A stretch of 63,412 bases of DNA from Micavibrio sp. (GTDB lineage Bacteria; Pseudomonadota; Alphaproteobacteria; Micavibrionales; Micavibrionaceae). Position 1 is the first letter of the stretch. Each line of letters starts with the position of its first letter. The stretch is from NCBI GenBank assembly GCA_030824805.1, contig JAPJRC010000006.1:1-63412 (forward strand), written 5' to 3'. Below, in pieces: positions 43,429 to 52,860 of the stretch. The notes below the pieces were generated by a model. It saw nothing but the letters and a program-made list of their open reading frames with translations, had not been told where the DNA came from and did not search any database. A program made the translations under genes and the position numbers.

Positions 43429-43761
43429 AAACGGCGGTAATAGAGGGTGTGTAATTATTAAGTACCCCAAATCACCAAAGAGTGCAAGTAAAAAAAGTAA
43501 AAAAGATTGTCTTGCTCTATTCTTGATAGAAAACAATGTAATAAAAGTAATATTACTAGTGTATATTTACCTTCAAGCGCTAGGTGCAGCAAAAGGTAGA
43601 CTTCAAAGAGAATAGTTTTATTGTGAATTCATTAGAAGTATTTTTGTGTTTACAAAAGAATTATTTAAACTTGCGAAAATCATAAGTTTATAAGCTTTGT
43701 TGCGAAAATCTATAGTTTGAATACTTGCCAGTCTTATAGATATACTTAAAGACGGTGGCAG
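43429..43761. other. A+T-rich gene-free region
   Basis: About 330 bases, clearly richer in A+T than the rest of the window, with no usable reading frame. It holds a direct repeat TTGCGAAAATC at 43671-43681 and 43700-43710 (29-base period, similar flanks). It may be a regulatory region, a small-RNA gene read leftward to the terminator at 43395, or a remnant. Confidence 0.5.
43671..43710. repeat. direct repeat TTGCGAAAATC, 29-base period
   Basis: Two copies of an 11-base sequence start at 43671 and 43700. Both are followed by a similar TA-AGTTT or TATAGTTT segment. The spacing is close to three helical turns. Confidence 0.6.
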
Positions 43762-44634
43762 CTATGCGGAAACCTCAACCGGCGTACCTGCCGACTCATC
43801 GCCCCACTCACTCCATGAGCCGTCATAAATGGCGCAATTTTGCATGCGGGCTTTGTACAGAGCCAACGCGATGGTGCACGCGGTTACGCCGCTGCCGCAA
43901 GTTGCAGCCAGCATTACATTCCGATCAATCCCGTGTTCGCCGAAAATCCTTTCCAGCGCCGCGTTGCTTTTTAAATGGCGTGATCCCGCATCAATGAGGT
44001 CGCCATGAGGAAGATTGAGGCTGTTGGGTATGTGTCCGGCGCGTTTGCCCGCCCAAGGCTCTGATGCATGGCCGGAAAAACGGGACGCGGGCCTTGCATC
44101 CGCCACATGCAGTCTTTTGGTTTGGAGGTTCTGAAGCAAATCTTCCTTGGTGACAACGAGATCCTTGTTATAGGAAGCTGCATAGGAAGAGGGGGCAGGC
44201 GCGGGCGCAGGACCGTTTGCAACGGGAAAACCGCTTTGTGTCCATGCGGAAAGGCCGCCTTCAAGAACATAGACATTTTCATGCCCAAACACGCGGAACA
44301 TCCACCAGGCCCGCGCGGAAGCCATATAAGCGCCGCTCTGGTCGTAAATTACAACGTGATCGTCGTTGGAAAAGCCCATCGCAGAAACACAGGATGAAAA
44401 ATACTCGGCGTCCGGCAAAGTGTGCGGCAAAGGCGCTTTCTGATCCGCAACCGCATCGATATCGAAAAACTGTGCGCCCTCTATATGTTTTGCAAGGAAT
44501 GAATCATATGGCGAAATTCCTGCCTGCGGCAGAGCGTATGTCGCATCAAGCAGTTTAATCTTTTCCGAGCCTCCGAGCAGATAATATAGATCCTGCGCAT
44601 CGATGACACCGTTGTCGGAGAGTTTGGAAGACAT
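43762..44634 (-). CDS. sseA: 3-mercaptopyruvate sulfurtransferase
   Basis: Two rhodanese domains in 290 residues from the ATG at 44634 (AGGAA upstream). The active-site loop is Cys246 in ATCGSGVTAC, the CGSGVT form that marks mercaptopyruvate rather than thiosulfate sulfurtransferases. The N-terminal domain has YDQSGAYMASARAWW. It transfers sulfur from 3-mercaptopyruvate to thiol acceptors or cyanide. Confidence 0.93.
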   Translation of the reverse strand: MSSKLSDNGVIDAQDLYYLLGGSEKIKLLDATYALPQAGISPYDSFLAKHIEGAQFFDIDAVADQKAPLPHTLPDAEYFSSCVSAMGFSNDDHVVIYDQSGAYMASARAWWMFRVFGHENVYVLEGGLSAWTQSGFPVANGPAPAPAPSSYAASYNKDLVVTKEDLLQNLQTKRLHVADARPASRFSGHASEPWAGKRAGHIPNSLNLPHGDLIDAGSRHLKSNAALERIFGEHGIDRNVMLAATCGSGVTACTIALALYKARMQNCAIYDGSWSEWGDESAGTPVEVSA

Positions 44635-44769
44635 GGGATAATTCCTGTGATTGTTTTGCCCCGAATAAGATGTCAGGACTATTGCGCAAGGCAAGCTGAA
44701 TAAGATCGAATATAGATTGTTGTGAAATAATCTGGCTGATATGCCGATTATAAATGCCATTTTGAAGAA

Positions 44770-44844
<75 letters not shown>

Positions 44845-44945
44845 ACGCGGCTGTATTACTAATGATTTTTGACGGGTACGTCAACACGTAACTACAGACT
44901 TTTTTCCCTGCATGCCGGAGAGTTTTTATCCGGCGAAACAAAGGC

Positions 44946-45467
44946 TTATTTGGCCTCTCGGGCGTCTTTCAGGCGGTAAAACGTGCTGTTTTCCCGATCT
45001 TCCGGCACAAGTTCGAGCGTTCCTTCTATAACAACGGGGTCATAAGTGAAGGAAACGGGCTTCGAGGCCTGTACTTCAATTACAAGATTCGCCTGCACGT
45101 GATACTGAAATGGGCAGTTGAGCGGGAAGGGACCAAAAAGGAAGAGTTTTTGTTCTTCCGTTTCGTCCAGAGGAAACATAAATCCCTTTATCCTGATCTT
45201 TTTGCCGTCGAGCGCCTTTAGTTCAGGCTGGAAGCCAGGCTTGTAATACTGCCAGTCAAACCCCTCGGCGTCCTTGGTTTCCACATTGATGACTTCGGTT
45301 TTGCCGAATGTTTTCCAGTCTTGTGCCCCCTCGGGGATATCGACGAAATCCTTGATGTAGTCTTCGATGCCTCGCGTCGGGGCGTCGGCCCCTTCTTCCA
45401 ATGTCAGAGCTTTCGCCTGCTGGGGCAGCATCAAGCTTAGCAATGCTGTCAGCAACAGCACCCTCAT
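44946..45467 (-). CDS. DUF3299 periplasmic protein
   Basis: The 173-residue protein starts at the ATG at 45467, overlapping the permease stop by four bases. It has a signal peptide (MRVLLLTALLSLMLPQQAKA) and the DUF3299 features IKGFMFPLDETEEQKLFLFG followed by PFPLNCPFQYHV. It is the last gene of the ATPase-permease-DUF3299 operon. In vibrios a DUF3299 protein accompanies a Zur-regulated ABC system (zrg), which fits the Zur-like box upstream here. Confidence 0.85.
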   Translation of the reverse strand: MRVLLLTALLSLMLPQQAKALTLEEGADAPTRGIEDYIKDFVDIPEGAQDWKTFGKTEVINVETKDAEGFDWQYYKPGFQPELKALDGKKIRIKGFMFPLDETEEQKLFLFGPFPLNCPFQYHVQANLVIEVQASKPVSFTYDPVVIEGTLELVPEDRENSTFYRLKDAREAK

Positions 45468-46681
45468 GCGCGGCCCTGCGCGAGGGTGGAGGCGGTATCG
45501 GCGCGTGCGGCCATAACGCAAGGCAGGATGCTGGCAATTACGCCGCATGCAATCCCCCCGGCCAGAAAGTAAGCATCTGACAACGCGGGTTGCAAAAGCG
45601 CGACGGGCAGGAAAAGCGAGTGGGTCAAAGGCAGCATGCAGGCAACACTGTATGCAAGTATATGGCCCATAACAACACCGAAGAAAGAACCCATGAAGCC
45701 GAGGATCAATCCTTCATACATGACGGTCCTCGTCACAACGCCGGAAGATGCGCCAAGAACGCGCAATACGGCTATATCGTATTTACGTTGGGCCAATCCG
45801 GATGCAAGAACGGATAAAAGCATAAGAACCGCGAGCGATAGAAAAATACCGCCCAGTATAATCACGGAATCCTTGCCCATATTGGCGCTTTTCATCGTGC
45901 GCGCAATAACATGGCTCGGCACGGATGCCATGGTATGTTCGCTTTCGTTGATCTGGCGCGGCAGGTTCATGAGCGCGGCAGGTGATTTTACCTCCACCAG
46001 CAACGCGGTGATTTCCGCATCGTCTTCATCCGCTTGGCTGTGCTCGTGCTCCGAATGCTTTTCTTCGTGATGGTGGTGCGCATGTGATTCCTGCACACTT
46101 TCAAACGGTGTGATGATGAGTTTGTCGATGGATGTGCCGGTTGGTTTTAACTTGCCTACCACCTTGTACATGTGGTCGTTGTGTACATCACCGCCATCTG
46201 CGGAAAAACCATGTGTTGCTGCGAATTCCGTTCCGATATCCAAGGGGACATTTGCGCCGGCTACAACGTCGAAAGTGCTTTTCATCATTACGCCCGAACT
46301 CAATTGAGCCTTGTAAAGGACAGGATAGGCGGTCGTGGTGCCGACTACGCGATACCCTTTGTAATTATCGCCGATCGCAAGCGGAATCACACTGCGCACC
46401 TGTGGATTTCGTTCGATCGCTTCCATGTCATGCATCGTAATATTCCCTGTGGGAATGTCCGCATGATAGACCGTCGATAGCACGAGTTGCAGCGGGCTGC
46501 CTTTTGCCCCAACCACCATATCGATGTTTCCGGCGTTGGCGCGCAGTCCTTTTTCCGATGCCGTGAAGAGCAGAGATACAGATAAAAGAAGTGTTATGCC
46601 GCAGGCAATTGCTAGAATGCACAGAGACGACTGCAATTTCCGCGCGCGTAAGGATGCAAATGATAATGTCAGAGCGTTCAT
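45464..46681 (-). CDS. ABC transporter permease (FtsX/MacB type) with His-rich loop
   Basis: The 405-residue protein has one N-terminal membrane helix (about 18-40), a large periplasmic domain and three C-terminal helices (about 275-390), the classical type VII ABC layout. Within the periplasmic part residues 200-214 hold eight histidines (ESHAHHHHEEKHSEHEHS), likely a metal-binding loop. It overlaps both neighbours by four bases (ATGA). With the ATPase and DUF3299 it probably forms a mechanotransmission complex linked to zinc. Confidence 0.88.
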   Translation of the reverse strand: MNALTLSFASLRARKLQSSLCILAIACGITLLLSVSLLFTASEKGLRANAGNIDMVVGAKGSPLQLVLSTVYHADIPTGNITMHDMEAIERNPQVRSVIPLAIGDNYKGYRVVGTTTAYPVLYKAQLSSGVMMKSTFDVVAGANVPLDIGTEFAATHGFSADGGDVHNDHMYKVVGKLKPTGTSIDKLIITPFESVQESHAHHHHEEKHSEHEHSQADEDDAEITALLVEVKSPAALMNLPRQINESEHTMASVPSHVIARTMKSANMGKDSVIILGGIFLSLAVLMLLSVLASGLAQRKYDIAVLRVLGASSGVVTRTVMYEGLILGFMGSFFGVVMGHILAYSVACMLPLTHSLFLPVALLQPALSDAYFLAGGIACGVIASILPCVMAARADTASTLAQGRA

Positions 46682-47337
46682 GCCGCTTTTACCTTTGTTT
46701 CAGGCGTCAATTCGATGGCTTTTGAGAACGCGCTCAAAATGCGGTCGTCGTGCGTGGCTACCAGAAGCGCGGCGCCCGTTTCATTGGCTTCACGCTTCAA
46801 AAGATCCAGAGCGCGCATGGCGTTTGTCCGATCCAAGGCACTTGTCGGCTCATCCGCGATGATGATGGCGGGTTTGTTTAGCACCGCGCGGGCGATGGCG
46901 GCGCGTTGCTGTTCGCCCTGGCTAAGCTGATGCGGTCTGGCTTTTGCGCGGTGTGTAAGATGAAGACGGTCCATAAGGCCCGATATCCGGTCCTGATCCA
47001 GTGGCAGCTTTGCCATGCTGGCCGCGAGGGCGATGTTTTGTTCCAATGTAAGATAAGGCAGCAGATGCAGTGTTTGAAAGACGAATCCCATGCGGCGACC
47101 ACGCAGTGTGTTTCTTTCGGCGGGCTGTATTTCGTAGATATTTTGACCTTCGAATTTGATGTGGCCTGTATGTGGTGACAGGAAACCCGCAAGCATGGAA
47201 AGCAATGTGGTTTTGCCAGAGCCCGAAGGGCCGACCAGTGCCATGCTTTCTCCCGGTGCCAAATGCACGTCCGGGAATGTAAAGCGGGATAACGTATCTC
47301 GTGATATCGAGACATTTTCTGCGGATAATAAGGTCAT
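46678..47337 (-). CDS. ABC transporter ATP-binding protein (LolD/YbbA type)
   Basis: The 219-residue ATPase starts at the ATG at 47337. Walker A is VGPSGSGKTTLLS, the signature is QLSQGEQQRAAIARAV (variant LSQGE) and Walker B is IIIADEPTSALD. It begins 8 bases from a Zur-like palindrome that contains its -10 box, and has no Shine-Dalgarno sequence, so its leader is very short. It is divergent from a TesA-like gene, the same arrangement as ybbA-tesA in E. coli, although the downstream genes differ. Confidence 0.92.
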   Translation of the reverse strand: MTLLSAENVSISRDTLSRFTFPDVHLAPGESMALVGPSGSGKTTLLSMLAGFLSPHTGHIKFEGQNIYEIQPAERNTLRGRRMGFVFQTLHLLPYLTLEQNIALAASMAKLPLDQDRISGLMDRLHLTHRAKARPHQLSQGEQQRAAIARAVLNKPAIIIADEPTSALDRTNAMRALDLLKREANETGAALLVATHDDRILSAFSKAIELTPETKVKAA

Positions 47338-47344
47338 GAGTTTT

Positions 47345-47357
47345 GTTATATTATAAC
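47345..47357. promoter_or_regulatory. candidate Zur operator
   Basis: GTTATATTATAAC (minus strand GTTATAATATAAC) fits the proteobacterial Zur core GTTATANTATAAC exactly and is a perfect palindrome around the centre. Its minus-strand reading includes TATAAT, a perfect -10 box for the ABC operon, so a bound repressor would block that promoter. Confidence 0.7.
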
Positions 47358-47412
47358 GATAACGCACTCGCAAGGGGCTTTACCACAAGCGGCAACGCAC
47401 TATTTTAGAACA

Positions 47413-48036
47413 ATGCGCTTTATAATCCTTTTTCTGACTGTTTTCATGATCACAACATTTTCTGCCGCGCAGGCCCAAACGCCCATGCGTGTGGTGGCAC
47501 TGGGCGATAGTCTTACAGCTGGTTACGGCCTGCCGAAGGGCGAAGATTTTGCCACCAAGTTACAGGCGGCTTTAATCGCGGAAGGTTTGAATGTTCGTGT
47601 CGACAATGCCGGCATTAACGGCAATACAACAGCAGATGGCAGGCGCAGGCTGGAGGCGGCTATTGCAGGTGAGCCCAAGCCAAGGTTGGTGATCGTTGCG
47701 CTGGGTGGAAACGATATGCTCCGCCGCGTTGATCCGGCGGAAACAAAAGAAAACCTGAATTTTATTCTTTCGACTTTGAAAGAGCGCAAAATCCCTGCGT
47801 TTCTGATCGGCATGCAAAATCCTATGGGGTTTGGGCCATTTATGCGTGGTCCGTACGCGGATCTGTATGATGAACTGGCCGATGAATACGATGTGCCGCT
47901 AGTGCCTTTTTTCCTCAAAGGTGTTGCGATGGACAAGACTCTCAATCTTGCCGACGGTATCCATCCGAACGAAAAAGGCATAGCCATCATGGTGGCGAAC
48001 ATTGCGCCCGATGTGGCTGAGGCTCTGGAAGACTAA
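47413..48036 (+). CDS. tesA: arylesterase / lysophospholipase TesA-like (SGNH hydrolase)
   Basis: The 207-residue protein has a signal peptide (to AQAQ), block I GDSLTAGYGL (Ser33), block III in VALGGNDML, and DGIHPNEKG with Asp181 and His184, a complete SGNH set. Such enzymes are periplasmic esterases/thioesterases. It lies divergently 76 bases from the ABC ATPase gene, the same pairing as in E. coli. Confidence 0.93.
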   Translation: MRFIILFLTVFMITTFSAAQAQTPMRVVALGDSLTAGYGLPKGEDFATKLQAALIAEGLNVRVDNAGINGNTTADGRRRLEAAIAGEPKPRLVIVALGGNDMLRRVDPAETKENLNFILSTLKERKIPAFLIGMQNPMGFGPFMRGPYADLYDELADEYDVPLVPFFLKGVAMDKTLNLADGIHPNEKGIAIMVANIAPDVAEALED

Positions 48037-48042
48037 ATTTCT

Positions 48043-48501
48043 TTATTTGCCGTGGCGGGCCATGTTCGTTGCTTTGCGGGCGAGATCATTGACGCGTTTG
48101 AGTTCGGCGTTGCTAGTGCCGCCGACCTTTATAAACTCAACGCTTTTCATACGGCCTATATCTTCCATGGCGTCATTGAAGGCATCGCGAAGCAAACCGA
48201 TTTCACTTTTAGATTTCGTCGTTATTTTTCCGCCTTTGAGCCAGTCGAGCACGTTCTGGCAATCCAGACGAATTCTAACCGTAGAACCATCGGGTATTTC
48301 ACCCAGCGCGCCGTCGACGGCCAGAATCTCGGCTGCATCAGAGCCATGCGGCCTGGCTTCCTTCGGCACGTCTTTTAAAGGCTTCAGATTTTCTTTTTCA
48401 GTGTCCTGATGGCGGATCAGCCAGCCTGCGCCACCGACATGATGGGTGTGGTTGTAACTGCCGTCTGTCCAGACATCATAAAGATTGGGTGCTTTGCTCA
48501 T
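48043..48501 (-). CDS. RNase H-like protein
   Basis: A 152-residue protein with the RNase H fold: Asp13 in WTDGSYNHT, Glu58 in GSDAAEILAVDGAL, Asp80 in IRLDCQNVLDWL and Asp139 near the C-terminus (KRVNDLARKAT), so all four acidic positions are present. The sequence is far from classical rnhA (no AELxAxxxAL with the basic handle), so it may be a divergent RNase HI or a relative. It is convergent with tesA. Confidence 0.8.
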   Translation of the reverse strand: MSKAPNLYDVWTDGSYNHTHHVGGAGWLIRHQDTEKENLKPLKDVPKEARPHGSDAAEILAVDGALGEIPDGSTVRIRLDCQNVLDWLKGGKITTKSKSEIGLLRDAFNDAMEDIGRMKSVEFIKVGGTSNAELKRVNDLARKATNMARHGK

Positions 48502-48555
48502 ATGCCTATGTAGGAATATGAGATGTACACTGTCAATTCATTTTATGGGAAATAT

Positions 48556-48629
48556 TGGAGGCACGAGCGGGAGTCGAACCCGCCTACAAGGATTTGCAGT
48601 CCTCTACATAACCGCTCTGACATCGCGCC
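48556..48629 (-). tRNA. tRNA-Cys (anticodon GCA)
   Basis: 74 bases, acceptor GGCGCGA/TCGTGCC with one G-T pair, discriminator T and encoded CCA. The anticodon loop CTGCAAA gives GCA. The T-loop is TTCGACT. Confidence 0.95.
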
Positions 48630-48771
48630 ATCCAAGGACCTACCTGTTAAAGGACTAGGGGCTGTTTTGTCAATGGATATAAAAACGGGGCGTATAACGG
48701 GTCAAACATCTGGAATCCGTCTCTTTTTTGCGTTAAAACCATCCAACGAACAAATCACGGAAAATAATCCC

Positions 48772-49434
48772 ATGACGAATTTTACCACAGCGCGCATCAA
48801 TATGGTCGACAGCCAGATCCACACGATGGGGGTTGTCAGCGAGGCTGTTCTCGATGCCTACCGCACGGTGCCGCGCGAGGAATTCGTTCCGCAGGATCGC
48901 AAAGGCATTGCTTATTGTGATGAGGATATGCCGATTGGTCAGGGGCGCTGCCTGATGGAGCCTGTGACACATGCTCGCCTCGTTCAGGCCGCAGCACCGG
49001 TTGCAAACGACACAGTGCTCGATGTCGGCGGCGCGACGGGGTATTCCGCGGCCATACTTTCCCGTCTTGTGGAGCGTGTTGTAGCGTGTGAGCCTGACGC
49101 ATCGTTTCTCTCACAGGCCGAGCAAACATGGTCTAAGCTTGGTTGTAACAATGTCATTCCGCATCAAGGCGATTTCTGCGACGGCAACGCCTCACTGGCG
49201 CCGTTCAGCCTTATCTTTCTGAACGGATCTGTTGAATCTGTGCCGGATGCGCTGCTTTCCCAGATGGCACCGCATGGCCGTCTGGTGGCTGTAATCCGCA
49301 AGAAAAACGAAAAAATCGGACGCGCCATGCTGTTTGTAAAAACCACATCCGGCAATATCAGCGAACGAATCCTTTTCGATGCCGCCGTGCCGTATCTGCC
49401 CGGGCATGCACCGCGTACTGAGTTTGTATTCTAA
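48772..49434 (+). CDS. pcm: protein-L-isoaspartate O-methyltransferase family protein
   Basis: The 220-residue protein has ARINMVDSQIHTMGV, VPREEFVP, GQGRCLMEPVTHARL and the SAM site VLDVGGATGYSAAIL. It is the alphaproteobacterial Pcm-like protein usually encoded just before tolC. Conserved Pcm catalytic detail is weak (GRCLMEPVT in place of GQTISQP), so true isoaspartate repair is uncertain. Here popZ follows directly; tolC is absent. Confidence 0.88.
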   Translation: MTNFTTARINMVDSQIHTMGVVSEAVLDAYRTVPREEFVPQDRKGIAYCDEDMPIGQGRCLMEPVTHARLVQAAAPVANDTVLDVGGATGYSAAILSRLVERVVACEPDASFLSQAEQTWSKLGCNNVIPHQGDFCDGNASLAPFSLIFLNGSVESVPDALLSQMAPHGRLVAVIRKKNEKIGRAMLFVKTTSGNISERILFDAAVPYLPGHAPRTEFVF

Positions 49435-49552
49435 AAGCGTAGCGTAACTTCTTCAGAATATATGAGGAAAACTCCATGTGGGGGCTTTGACAAGCCGGAA
49501 CCGATCATGGAAACTGAGTCGTTGCTTGTAACTTCCTAATTCGAACAATTCT

Positions 49553-50164
49553 ATGGCCGCCGAGAAAACACCAGAACAGGAACCGTCGATCGAGGAGATC
49601 CTCGCTTCCATCCGCCAGATCATCTCTGATGACGAGGACAAGGATGGTGAAGCCGCGCCAACCGCGCCGGAGCCTGAACCTGTGTTTGAGGCCGCACCCG
49701 TACAACAAAAACCAGAGCCGGAGCCGGTGCCAGAGCCCGTTTTCGAACCTGAGCCTGCTTTCGAGCCGGAAGAAGAGGATGATATCCTCGAGCTTACCGA
49801 TCCTATCGAAGACGAACCACCGATTGAAATCGACCTTCAAGAGTTGGCGCCTCCACCGCCTCCGCCAGCACCACCGTCACCGCCGCCAGTAGAGGAAAAG
49901 CCGATGCCGAAAGCAGAACAGCCTGTAGAAGGGATTCTGACCGAAAGCGCCCGCGAAGCTACGCTCTCCAGCATGGCAAAACTGGCTGGCAACATGCCGA
50001 TCACCCGTCATCGCGAATACGGCAATATTACGCTGGAAGATCTGGTGCGCGAAATGCTCCACCCGATGCTGCGTGACTGGCTGTCCGACAACCTGCCGCC
50101 GATGGTGGAGCGCATGGTCCAGAAAGAACTGGAAAAGCTTGCGAGACAGGCACAGGACGTCTAA
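49553..50164 (+). CDS. popZ: cell pole-organizing protein PopZ
   Basis: PopZ (DUF2497) self-assembles at cell poles and anchors chromosome origins in alphaproteobacteria. The 203-residue protein has the N-terminal interaction helix PSIEEILASIRQIISDD (11-27), a long Pro/Glu-rich acidic linker (about 33-125, with a PPPPPPAPPSPPP run) and the C-terminal oligomerisation helices LEDLVREMLHPMLRDWL and NLPPMVERMVQKEL. It is 25 bases upstream of valS, the usual neighbour. Confidence 0.95.
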   Translation: MAAEKTPEQEPSIEEILASIRQIISDDEDKDGEAAPTAPEPEPVFEAAPVQQKPEPEPVPEPVFEPEPAFEPEEEDDILELTDPIEDEPPIEIDLQELAPPPPPPAPPSPPPVEEKPMPKAEQPVEGILTESAREATLSSMAKLAGNMPITRHREYGNITLEDLVREMLHPMLRDWLSDNLPPMVERMVQKELEKLARQAQDV

Positions 50165-50189
50165 ATTACTCTCAATTCCAGAGGGTGTA

Positions 50190-52829
50190 ATGCTAGAAAA
50201 AACTTTCAATCCTGCCGAAATAGAACCACGCCATTACAAAGAATGGGAAGGCTCCGGCGCGTTTACCGCGAAGCCGGAAAGCAACACAGCGCCATTCACG
50301 GTGATGATGCCGCCGCCGAACGTGACGGGCAGCCTCCACATGGGCCACGCGCTCAATATGACGTTGCAGGATATTCTGACGCGTTATAACCGCATGAACG
50401 GCAAAGACGCGTTGTGGATGCCCGGGACAGACCATGCCGGTATCGCGACCCAAATGGTTGTCGAGCGTCAGCTGGATCAGGAAGGTTTGAAGCGCCGCGA
50501 TATGGGCCGCGAGGCGTTTCTGAAACGTGTGTGGGAATGGAAAGCCTATTCCGGCGGCACAATCACATCGCAGTTGCGCCGTCTGGGCGCGACGCCGGAC
50601 TGGAGCCGTGAAGCCTTTACGATGGACGACAATCTTTCGCGTGCAGTCGTCAAAGTTTTTGTTCAGCTACACAAAGAAGGGCTGTTGTACCGCGACAAGC
50701 GTCTTGTGAACTGGGATCCGAAATTCCACACGGCGATTTCCGATATCGAAGTCGAAAACCGCGAAGTCAAAGGCCATATGTGGCACATCCAGTACCAGAT
50801 CGAAGGCGACACCGCACGCACCATCACGGTTGCAACGACGCGCCCTGAAACGATGTTGGGCGATACGGGCATTGCCGTTAATCCGGATGACGATCGCTAC
50901 AAGGATTTGATCGGCAAGATGGCGATCGTGCCTATCTGTAACCGTTTGATCCCGATTGTGGCCGACGAATACGCCGATCCGGAACATGGATCAGGCGCTG
51001 TGAAGATTACACCGGCGCACGATTTTAACGACTTTGAAGTCGGCAAACGTCACAAGCTGCCTATGATCAATATCTTCGATGACAATGCGCATCTGAACGA
51101 AAACGTTCCGGAAGAATTTCAGGGCATGGAACGTTTCGCCGCGCGTAAAAAAATTCTGGCCGAGCTCGAAGCGCTTGAAGCGCTCGTCAAAGTCGACAAC
51201 ATCACGCACACCGTGCCGCACGGAGACCGCTCCGGCGTTGTGATAGAACCGTATCTTACAGACCAATGGTATGTAGACGCCAAGACAATGGCTCTGCCTG
51301 TATCACAGGCCATCAAAGACGGCAAAACCGAAATGGTGCCGAAGAACTGGGAGAAGATCACGCATGACTGGATCGAAAATCTCCAGCCGTGGTGCGTGTC
51401 GCGTCAATTGTGGTGGGGGCACCAGATTCCCGCGTGGTATGACGAAGACGGTAAAGTCTATGTTGCAGAGACGGAAGAAGAGGCGATCAAGCAATCCGGC
51501 GGCAAAAAACTGACGCGTGACGAAGACGTGCTCGACACGTGGTTCTCTTCGGCGCTATGGCCGTTCTCTACGCTCGGCTGGCCGGAAAAGACGCCTGAGC
51601 TGAACAAATACTATCCGGGCGATGTTCTGGTTACCGGCTTTGACATCATATTCTTCTGGGTTGTCCGTATGATGATGATGGGCATTCATTTCATAGGGGA
51701 TGTGCCGTTCAAGAAAGTCTATCTGCACGCGCTTGTTCTCGATGCCAAGGGACAGAAAATGTCCAAATCCAAAGGCAATGTGATAGACCCGCTTACCCTC
51801 ATCGACAAGTTCGGTGCGGACGCTCTGCGCTTTATGATGAGTTCTTCGGCGGCGCAAGGACGCGACATCCGTATGTCCGAAGACCGCGTTGAAGGCTATC
51901 GCAACTTTGCGACCAAGCTCTGGAATGCTTCGCGATACTGCGAAATGAACGACGCGCTGCCGAAAGCTGGTTTCGATCCTAAAGACGCAAAAAATATCAT
52001 CAACCAGTGGATCGTCGGCGAGATTGCGAAAACCGCGAAGGATATCGAGGTTGCGCTCGAAGGTTACAAATTCAACGAAGCCTCGAACGCCATCTACCAA
52101 TTTACATGGGGCACGTTCTGCGACTGGTATCTGGAATTCACCAAGCCGATCCTGAATGGTGAAGACGAAGCGCTGAAAGCGGAAACGCGTGGCACAATCG
52201 GCTGGGCGCTTGAGCAAATCCTGCGCCTTCTCACGCCCTTCATGCCGTATATTACGGAAGAACTCTATGCCAACATCGCCAAGCGCGAGAAGGGCGATGA
52301 CCTTCTGCGCTCCGAATGGCCGAAATATGCAGCCGATGCTGTGAAGACAGATGCTGCGGATGAAATTGTCTGGCTTCAAAAAGTCATTTCTGAAATCCGT
52401 TCGGTTCGCTCTGACATGAACGTACCAGCGGGCGCGAAAATCGCTCTCGTGGTTCAGGATGCCAACGCATCAACGCAGAAGCGTCTCGACATCTATGGCC
52501 CGATCATCAGACAGATGGCACGTTTGGCGTCCATAGAATTGCTGTCTGGCGCTGCGCCAAAGCAGGCTGTGAAAGCTATTGTCGATGAGGCTACTCTCAT
52601 TCTTCCAATCGCCGACCTTATCGACCTTGATAAAGAACGTGATCGCTTGAAGAAGCAGATTTCCAAGCTGGAAGACGACATACGCAAAACGGATGAGAAG
52701 CTCAACAACCAGCAGTTCGTTGACCGCGCGCCGCCGGAAATTCTCGAAGAATTCCGCACGCGCAAGGAAGAAGCTCTGGGCGTTATTCAAAAGCTTGCGA
52801 CTGCGTTGAGCCAGCTGGAAGCAGCCTAA
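50190..52829 (+). CDS. valS: valyl-tRNA synthetase
   Basis: ValS charges tRNA-Val. The 879-residue protein starts at the ATG at 50190 (GAGGG upstream). It has the HIGH motif as HMGHAL (residues 50-55) after PPPNVTGSL, the editing domain with ATTRPETMLGDTG-like spacing, KMSKSKGNVIDP at about residue 522, and the C-terminal ValS-specific coiled-coil arm (DKERDRLKKQISKLEDDI). Confidence 0.98.
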   Translation: MLEKTFNPAEIEPRHYKEWEGSGAFTAKPESNTAPFTVMMPPPNVTGSLHMGHALNMTLQDILTRYNRMNGKDALWMPGTDHAGIATQMVVERQLDQEGLKRRDMGREAFLKRVWEWKAYSGGTITSQLRRLGATPDWSREAFTMDDNLSRAVVKVFVQLHKEGLLYRDKRLVNWDPKFHTAISDIEVENREVKGHMWHIQYQIEGDTARTITVATTRPETMLGDTGIAVNPDDDRYKDLIGKMAIVPICNRLIPIVADEYADPEHGSGAVKITPAHDFNDFEVGKRHKLPMINIFDDNAHLNENVPEEFQGMERFAARKKILAELEALEALVKVDNITHTVPHGDRSGVVIEPYLTDQWYVDAKTMALPVSQAIKDGKTEMVPKNWEKITHDWIENLQPWCVSRQLWWGHQIPAWYDEDGKVYVAETEEEAIKQSGGKKLTRDEDVLDTWFSSALWPFSTLGWPEKTPELNKYYPGDVLVTGFDIIFFWVVRMMMMGIHFIGDVPFKKVYLHALVLDAKGQKMSKSKGNVIDPLTLIDKFGADALRFMMSSSAAQGRDIRMSEDRVEGYRNFATKLWNASRYCEMNDALPKAGFDPKDAKNIINQWIVGEIAKTAKDIEVALEGYKFNEASNAIYQFTWGTFCDWYLEFTKPILNGEDEALKAETRGTIGWALEQILRLLTPFMPYITEELYANIAKREKGDDLLRSEWPKYAADAVKTDAADEIVWLQKVISEIRSVRSDMNVPAGAKIALVVQDANASTQKRLDIYGPIIRQMARLASIELLSGAAPKQAVKAIVDEATLILPIADLIDLDKERDRLKKQISKLEDDIRKTDEKLNNQQFVDRAPPEILEEFRTRKEEALGVIQKLATALSQLEAA

Positions 52830-52860
52830 GCAAACAAGCGGGGGAACCCTTTAACACTTT

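Noticed and set aside
44914..44934. GCCGGA/TCCGGC hairpin downstream of DUF3299
   Set aside because: The stem is short and followed on the minus strand by A-rich, not T-rich, sequence.
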